A stretch of 64,000 nt of DNA, from contig CAXAMN010023696.1 in the NCBI GenBank assembly GCA_963970005.1, positions 709,912 through 773,911 on the forward strand, read 5' to 3'. A program made the position numbers and the translations under genes. Shown here in pieces: positions 58,955 to 64,000 of the stretch. A model generated the notes under the pieces. That model worked only from the letters and a program-made list of their open reading frames with translations, was not told the DNA's origin and did no database searches. Each line of letters starts with the position of its first letter. Position 1 is the stretch's first letter. This stretch comes from Durusdinium trenchii. Taxonomy: Eukaryota; Sar; Dinophyceae; Suessiales; Symbiodiniaceae.

Positions 58955-60454
58955 AAGGCAATCCCCGAAATAGCGTTTCCGCATGAAAGGATGCATTTCG
59001 GGGATTGCTTTTTCAAGCAGTGATAGTAGTGGTCGTTTTCCTACTAGCAGTAGTCATTCTAGTGGTGGTAGAAATGTTGAAAAGCAATCCCCGAAATAGC
59101 GTTTTCGCATGGAAGGAAGCTTTTCGGGGATTGCTTTTTCAAGTATAGTGATAGTAGTGGTCTTTTCCTACTAGCAGTAGTCGTTCGAGTGGTGGTTGTA
59201 CCAGTGTGGGAAAAGCCGCGTTTTCGCATGGAAGGTAGCTGTTCGGGGATTGCTTTTTCAAGTAGTGATAGTAGTGGTCGTGATGCCACTAGCAGTAAGT
59301 TGTTCTAATGGTGGTAGTCGTAACGTTCAAAAGCAATCCCCGAAATAGCGTTTCCGCATGAAAGGATGCTTTTCGGGGATTGCTTTTTCAAGCAGTGATA
59401 GTAGTGGTCGTTTTCCTACTAGCAGTAGTCATTCTAGTGGTGGTAGAAATGTTGAAAAGCAATCCCCGAAATAGCGTTTTCGCATGGAAGGAAGCTTTTC
59501 GGGGATTGCTTTTTCAAGTATAGTGATAGTAGTGGTCTTTTCCTACTAGCAGTAGTCGTTCGAGTGGTGGTTGTACCAGTGTGGGAAAAGCCGCGTTTTC
59601 GCATGGAAGGTAGCTGTTCGGGGATTGCTTTTTCAAGTAGTGATAGTAGTGGTCGTGATGCCACTAGCAGTAAGTTGTTCTAATGGTGGTAGTCGTAACG
59701 TTCAAAAGCAATCCCCGAAATAGCGTTTCCGCATGAAAGGATGCTTTTCGGGGATTGCTTTTTCAAGCAGTGATAGTAGTGGTCGTTTTCCTACTAGCAG
59801 TAGTCATTCTAGTGGTGGTAGAAATGTTGAAAAGCAATCCCCGAAATAGCGTTTTCGCATGGAAGGAAGCTTTTCGGGGATTGCTTTTTCAAGTATAGTG
59901 ATAGTAGTGGTCTTTTCCTACTAGCAGTAGTCGTTCGAGTGGTGGTTGTACCAGTGTGGGAAAAGCCGCGTTTTCGCATGGAAGGTAGCTGTTCGGGGAT
60001 TGCTTTTTCAAGTAGTGATAGTAGTGGTCGTGATGCCACTAGCAGTAAGTTGTTCTAATGGTGGTAGTCGTAACGTTCAAAAGCAATCCCCGAAATAGCG
60101 TTTCCGCATGAAAGGATGCTTTTCGGGGATTGCTTTTTCAAGCAGTGATAGTAGTGGTCGTTTTCCTACTAGCAGTAGTCATTCTAGTGGTGGTAGAAAT
60201 GTTGAAAAGCAATCCCCGAAATAGCGTTTTCGCATGGAAGGAAGCTTTTCGGGGATTGCTTTTTCAAGTATAGTGATAGTAGTGGTCTTTTCCTACTAGC
60301 AGTAGTCGTTCGAGTGGTGGTTGTACCAGTGTGGGAAAAGCCGCGTTTTCGCATGGAAGGTAGCTGTTCGGGGATTGCTTTTTCAAGTAGTGATAGTAGT
60401 GGTCGTGATGCCACTAGCAGTAAGTTGTTCTAATGGTGGTAGTCGTAACGTTCA
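58955..60454. repeat. 375-bp higher-order repeat, four copies
   Basis: Three unit types (A, B and arm-less C) recur as a block at exactly 375-bp spacing; equivalent sites lie at 59059, 59434, 59809 and 60184. Copies two to four look identical by eye; the first differs slightly in its A unit. After 60457 the order breaks into diverged single units. Confidence 0.95.
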
Positions 60455-61920
60455 AAAGCAATCCCCGAAATAGCGTTTCCGCATGAAAGGATGCTTTTCG
60501 GGGATTGCTTTTTCAAGCAGTGATAGTAGTGGTCGTTTTCCTACTAGCAGTAGTCATTCTAGTGGTGGTAGAAGTAATGTTGAAAAGCAATCCCCGAAAT
60601 AGCGTTTTCGCCTGGAAGGATGCTTTTCGGGGATTGCTTTTTCAAGCAGTGATAATAGTGGTCGTTTTCCTACTAGTAGTAGTCGTTCTAGTGGTGGTAG
60701 AAGATGTTGAAAAGCGATCCCCGAAATAGCGTTTTCGCATGGAAAGTAGCTTTTCGGGGATTGCTTTTTCAAGTAGTGATAGTAGTGGTCGTTTTCCTAC
60801 TAGCAGTAGTCGTTCTAGTGGTGGTAGTACCATTGTGGGAAAAGCAATCCCCGAAATAGCGCTTTCGCATGGAATGTAGCTGTTCGGGGATTGCCTTTTT
60901 AAGCAGTGATAGTAGCGGTCGTTTTCCTACTAGCAGTAGTCGTTCTAGTGGTGGTAGTACCAGTGTGGGAAAAGCAATCCCCGAAATAGCGTTTCCGCAT
61001 GGAAGGATGCTTTTCGGGGATTGCTTTTTCAAGCAGTGATAGTAGCGGTCGTTTTCCTACTAGCAGTAGTCATTCTAGTGGTGGTTGAAGTAATGTTGAA
61101 AAGCAATCCCCGAAATAACGTTATCGCATGGAAGGAAGCTTTTCGGGGATTGCTTTTTAAAGCAGTGATAGTAGTGTTCGTTTTCCTACTAGCAGTAGTC
61201 GTTCTAGTGATGGTAGAAATAATGTCGAAAAGCAATCCCCGAAATAGCGTTTTCGCCTCGAAGGATGCTTTTCGGGGATTGCTTTTTCAAGCAGTGATAG
61301 TAGTGGTCGTTTTCCTACTAGTAGTAGTCGTTCTAGTGGTGGTAGAAGTAATGTTGAAAAGCAATCCCCGAAATAGCGTTTTCGCATGGAAGGTAGCTTT
61401 TCGGGGATTGCTTTTTCAAGTATAGTGATAGTAGTGGTCGTTTTCCTACTGGCAGTAGTCGTTCTAGTGGTGGTAGTACCAGTGTGGGAAAAGCAATCCC
61501 CGAAATGGCGTTTTCGCATGGAATGTAGCTGTTTGGGGATTGCTTTTTCAAGCAGTGATAGTAGTGGTCGTTTTCCTACTAGCAGTAGTCGTTCTAGTGG
61601 TGGTAGTACCAGTGTGGGAAAAGCAATCCCCGAAATAGCGTTTTCGCATGGAAGGATGCTTTTCGGGGATTGCTTTTTCAAGCAGTGATAGTAGTGGTCG
61701 TTTTCCTACTAGTCGTAGTGGTTCTAGTGATGGTAGAAGAAGGTTGAAAAGCAATCCCCGAAATCGCGTTTGCGCATGGAGGGCAGCTTTTCGGGGATTG
61801 CTTTTTCAAGCAGTGATAGTAGTGGTTGTTTTCCTACTAGTAGTAGTCGTTCTAGTGATGGTAGAAGTAAGGTTGAAAAGCAATCCCCCGAAAACTGGAA
61901 GGATGCTTTTCGGGGATTGC
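58955..61920. repeat. Tandem array of about 24 hairpin units (period about 125-130 bp)
   Basis: Each unit has a palindrome with 17-nt arms (AAAAGCAATCCCCGAAA and its complement) around a loop containing TTTCGCATGGAAGGA, then a spacer rich in TAGTAGTGG and CTACTAGCAGTAGTCGTTC. One class (for example 59205, 59580, 59955, 60330) has lost the left palindrome arm. All units point the same way. ORFs on either strand are by-products. Confidence 0.95.
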
Positions 61921-61924
61921 TTTT

Positions 61925-61959
61925 CCCGGTAGTATTTGCAGTAGTAGTAATAGTAGTGG

Positions 61960-61991
<32 letters not shown>

Positions 61992-62038
61992 ACAGTAGTA
62001 GTAGTAGTAGTAGCAGTAGTGCTTCTAGTGGTGGTAGT
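61925..62038. repeat. (AGT)n outer end of the right arm
   Basis: TTCCCGGTAGTATTTGCAG then AGTAGT tracts ending GTGGTGGTAGTACTAGG. It mirrors the (ACT)n block of the left arm. Confidence 0.85.
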
Positions 62039-62178
62039 ACTAGGTAGGACGTGATTGCATTAGGATATGGCGTAGGTAGTAGGATTATGGATTATAGCCA
62101 GGATTACGGATTAAAACGGATTGCGCGCAATTCGCGGTTTAGACGGATTGCGGATTGTGCTGTTTAGGCCCGTCGGGC

Positions 62179-62917
62179 TTACGAACAGCTCAGCTTGAAG
62201 CTCCTCCATTTCTTCTTCTCAGCGACTTGATCCTTTGCACGCCAACCAGCAGCCCAGGCTTCGTTCAACTCCTCATGCGTCACCGACTCCTCCTCCGGCT
62301 CATCGTCTTCATTGCCATCTTCCGGCATGTCTTCTTCACAAAGCTCTTCGTGCATAGGCCTCATCATGCTCCAGATCTGCCTCCTCATCATCATCAAATG
62401 GCAGTCCATCATCTTCTGCCATCGCGACATGAGCACCATGGCCCTTGCCGCTTCCTCTCTTCTTGAAGCGTGAGGTCGTTGAAGAGGCTCTAGTGGAAGA
62501 TGCCATCGAAGCTGAGGACATACAGCGAGACCACAGACACGGCACTGACCTCCGGATCCTCTGTCATCGGTGACGAAGGGCCTTCTCGATCTCCTTGGCA
62601 TAGCACTGTGAAAGATATCTAGGCGTAGAGGGAAGCACGAACAAGAAGCCGCTGTGCTGCTCGAAATCCTCTTGAGATGGAGAAGTCACTGAACCCTCAC
62701 TCCCAGTCTTCCAAGGATCACCATTCGGCTGCTGCCAAGGATCCGGTGGTGGAACATCAGGCGGCGGTGGCGTGTCCACAGCCGTAGGCCCACCGGTGTC
62801 TGTTGAAGCACGCCCTGGATCAGCCTTAAGACTCCAGGTCTGGCGGATGCAGCAGTCTTCGTCGCCATCGACAAAGGGGGTGCAGGCAGGCAGCCTATGT
62901 TTCAACCCCAAAACCAC
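62179..62917 (-). pseudogene. Copia element 2: gag N-terminal remnant
   Basis: Proline-rich start (TPPPPDVPPPDPWQQPNG) after the primer-binding site, a stop at 62564-62566, then an acidic tract (DDGLPFDDDEEADLEHDEAY) and, one frame over, EEESVTHEELNEAWAAGWRA ending KKWRSFKLSCS and a stop at 62179. Frame changes near 62340 and the stop codon show decay. The nested insertion begins about 20 bp beyond the end. Confidence 0.6.
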
Positions 62918-62954
62918 TGCTGCACCAAATGACCCGGTCGGGAGCCCCTCAGGG

Positions 62955-62966
62955 CTCCGCTACCAA
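62955..62966 (-). other. Primer-binding site of Copia element 2
   Basis: Identical 12-mer to that of element 1 (minus strand TGGTAGCGGAGC), next to the 5' LTR; complementary to an initiator tRNA-Met-like 3' end. Confidence 0.85.
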
Positions 62967-62967
62967 T

Positions 62968-63147
62968 ATGCGGACAATTGGGGGATCGACCAACCCAAAC
63001 GCAAACCCTCAAAAGAAAGCAAATGCAACCGAAGCGGGCTTTTCGCAATTCGCGCACATGTGGCTGCGGCTGCGGGGTTCAACACCTAGTAGCAAGCGGC
63101 TCGAATGTCACGACAAGCAACCAACATGCGAACCATCTTTCTTCACA
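62968..63147 (-). repeat. 5' LTR of Copia element 2
   Basis: 180 bp beginning TGTGAAGAAAG on the element strand and ending CCGCATA next to the primer-binding site. GATGG follows outside at 63148. Confidence 0.9.
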
Positions 63148-63487
63148 GATGGAAGATAGTTGGCTTCGGAGACGCGGCTGCAATCTCCTCTGCCAACAAA
63201 TGTCAGTCTCATCATAGTCATCATAAAGAGATAATCACCAGCAAATCCAGCTCACTCGTTGGGTGCTCCCTGCTGATGTCGTTAGTGCGCCTGTAGCTAT
63301 TGGATGCTATTCGCACCATCCAAGAGTTATTGGTGTCCCCACCAACAAACCCTTCCTTTCACGTCCATCGTTAGGCGGTCGCACCGGGCGCCCAAACGCA
63401 GTGCCCGAACTGTGGTGCCTTGGCCACATGTTGTTCGATCAAAGGAAAGCTGATCGAAACCTGCATGTTTAAAAAACAATAGGATTA

Positions 63488-64000
63488 ACTTGTTACTAGT
63501 AGCTTCTTGTTACTAGTAGCAATGGCCTCAAACCTAGAAGCGATGGCCTCCAAGTTAGTAGTTTCTTGTTACTAGTAGCAATGGCCTCAAACCTAGAAGT
63601 GATAGCCTCGAACCTAGTAGTTTTTTGTAGAAGCGATGGCCTCCAACCTAGTAGCTCGTTGTTACTAGCAGCAATGGCCTCCAACCTAGAAGCCTTGGCC
63701 TCTAACCTCGAAGCGATGGCCTCCACCCTAGTAGCTTCTTGTCACTAGTAGCAACGGCCTCCAACCTACCTAGTAACTTCTTGTTACTAGTAGCAATGGC
63801 CTCCAACCTAGAAGCGACGGCCTCCAACCTAGTAGCTTCCTGTTACTAGTAGCAATGGCCTCCAACTAGCTTCTTGTTACTAGTAGCAATGGCCTCCAAC
63901 CTAGAGGCGATGGCCTCCAACATAGTAGCTTCTTGTTACTAATAGCAATGGCTTCCAACCTAGAGGCGATGGCCTCCAACCTAGTAGCTTCTTGTTACTA
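63488..64000. repeat. CTAGTAG minisatellite, locus 10, continuing past the window
   Basis: At least eight tandem variants of CTAGTAGCTTCTTGTTAC, TAGTAGCAATGGCCTCCAAC and CTAGAAGCGATGGCCTCC, with unit length near 60-75 bp. The 76-codon minus-strand ORF in it is an artefact of the repeat. Confidence 0.9.

Larger units (their letters stand above)
56652..62158. mobile_element. Foldback-like nested insertion with satellite arms
   Basis: Sits between the gag N-part and the zinc-knuckle frame of Copia element 2. GCTGTT flanks it at 56646-56651 and 62159-62164, a possible target duplication. Core structure: a left arm of (ACT)n plus two hairpin units in reverse orientation (57450-57825), a loop of about 1 kb with a zinc-finger-like ORF, and a right arm of about 24 hairpin units plus (AGT)n (58800-62035). 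Inverted arms built from tandem short repeats are the hallmark of foldback (FB/Galileo-type) transposons. No transposase was recognised. Confidence 0.6.
52426..63147 (-). mobile_element. Copia element 2, deleted and carrying a large nested insertion
   Basis: An element bounded by LTRs at 62968-63147 (5') and 52426-52624 (3'), with GATGG on both sides (52421-52425 and 63148-63152), which supports one intact insertion event. The primer-binding site is at 62955-62966. On the minus strand come remnants of gag, a CCHC knuckle, a protease-like part, a methyltransferase-like part, the integrase zinc motif and RNase H. The integrase core and reverse transcriptase are absent. About 5.5 kb of hairpin satellite interrupts the gag region. 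It cannot move without help from another copy. Confidence 0.88.

Noticed and set aside
61157-61681. 174-codon minus-strand ORF and similar repeated ORFs (76 codons at 375-bp spacing)
   Set aside because: They are translations of the hairpin satellite in a lucky frame; both strands and several frames are open because the unit has few stops.
58955-61920. CRISPR-like array
   Set aside because: Units of about 125 bp with internal palindromes and no unique spacers, in a eukaryotic genome; this is satellite DNA.

Overview
This is nuclear DNA of a dinoflagellate, most likely a Symbiodiniaceae or Suessiales relative (inference). Genes are cut into very short exons. Nearly every acceptor reads AG|G, and donors are mostly GC or GA rather than GT. 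RCC1-like repeat proteins, Ty1/copia retrotransposons primed by initiator tRNA-Met, and dense simple repeats fit the same group. There is no prokaryotic gene organisation, rRNA or CRISPR array.

Layout. 1.1-5.4 kb (+): a ubiquitin-like/RCC1-like repeat gene. 6.6-12.8 kb (+): a split sirtuin (Sir2-family protein deacylase) gene traced to its stop codon; its N-terminal exons were not found. 12.96-21.39 kb (-): Copia element 1, with 260-bp LTRs that differ at one base and a gag-pol interrupted by several frame changes and one stop. 21.4-25.5 kb: mostly empty. 25.5-32.5 kb (+): a D-2-hydroxyacid dehydrogenase gene in which 20 exons join with consistent phase to a stop at 32,501; 12 of its 19 introns start with GC, 5 with GA and 2 with GT. 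32.5-52.4 kb: sparse, with isolated candidate exons (a Ser/Pro-rich protein, a possible metallophosphatase, a ubiquitin-like tail) and many repeats. 52.43-63.15 kb (-): Copia element 2, with LTRs and a target-site duplication, but with its integrase core and reverse transcriptase deleted. Inside its gag region lies a foldback-like insertion of about 5.5 kb made of inverted arrays of a roughly 125-bp hairpin unit, including a 375-bp higher-order repeat present four times. 63.5-64 kb: a minisatellite that runs off the window.

The three confident host genes are on the + strand and both retroelements are on the - strand. A family of modular CTAGTAG-containing repeats is scattered through introns and intergenic DNA at ten or more places. 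The host genes share no evident pathway; sirtuin and dehydrogenase both use NAD, but that does not show a functional link.

Exon coordinates were worked out by hand from phase, splice dinucleotides and remembered family motifs. No search was run. Identifications rest on motif recognition.
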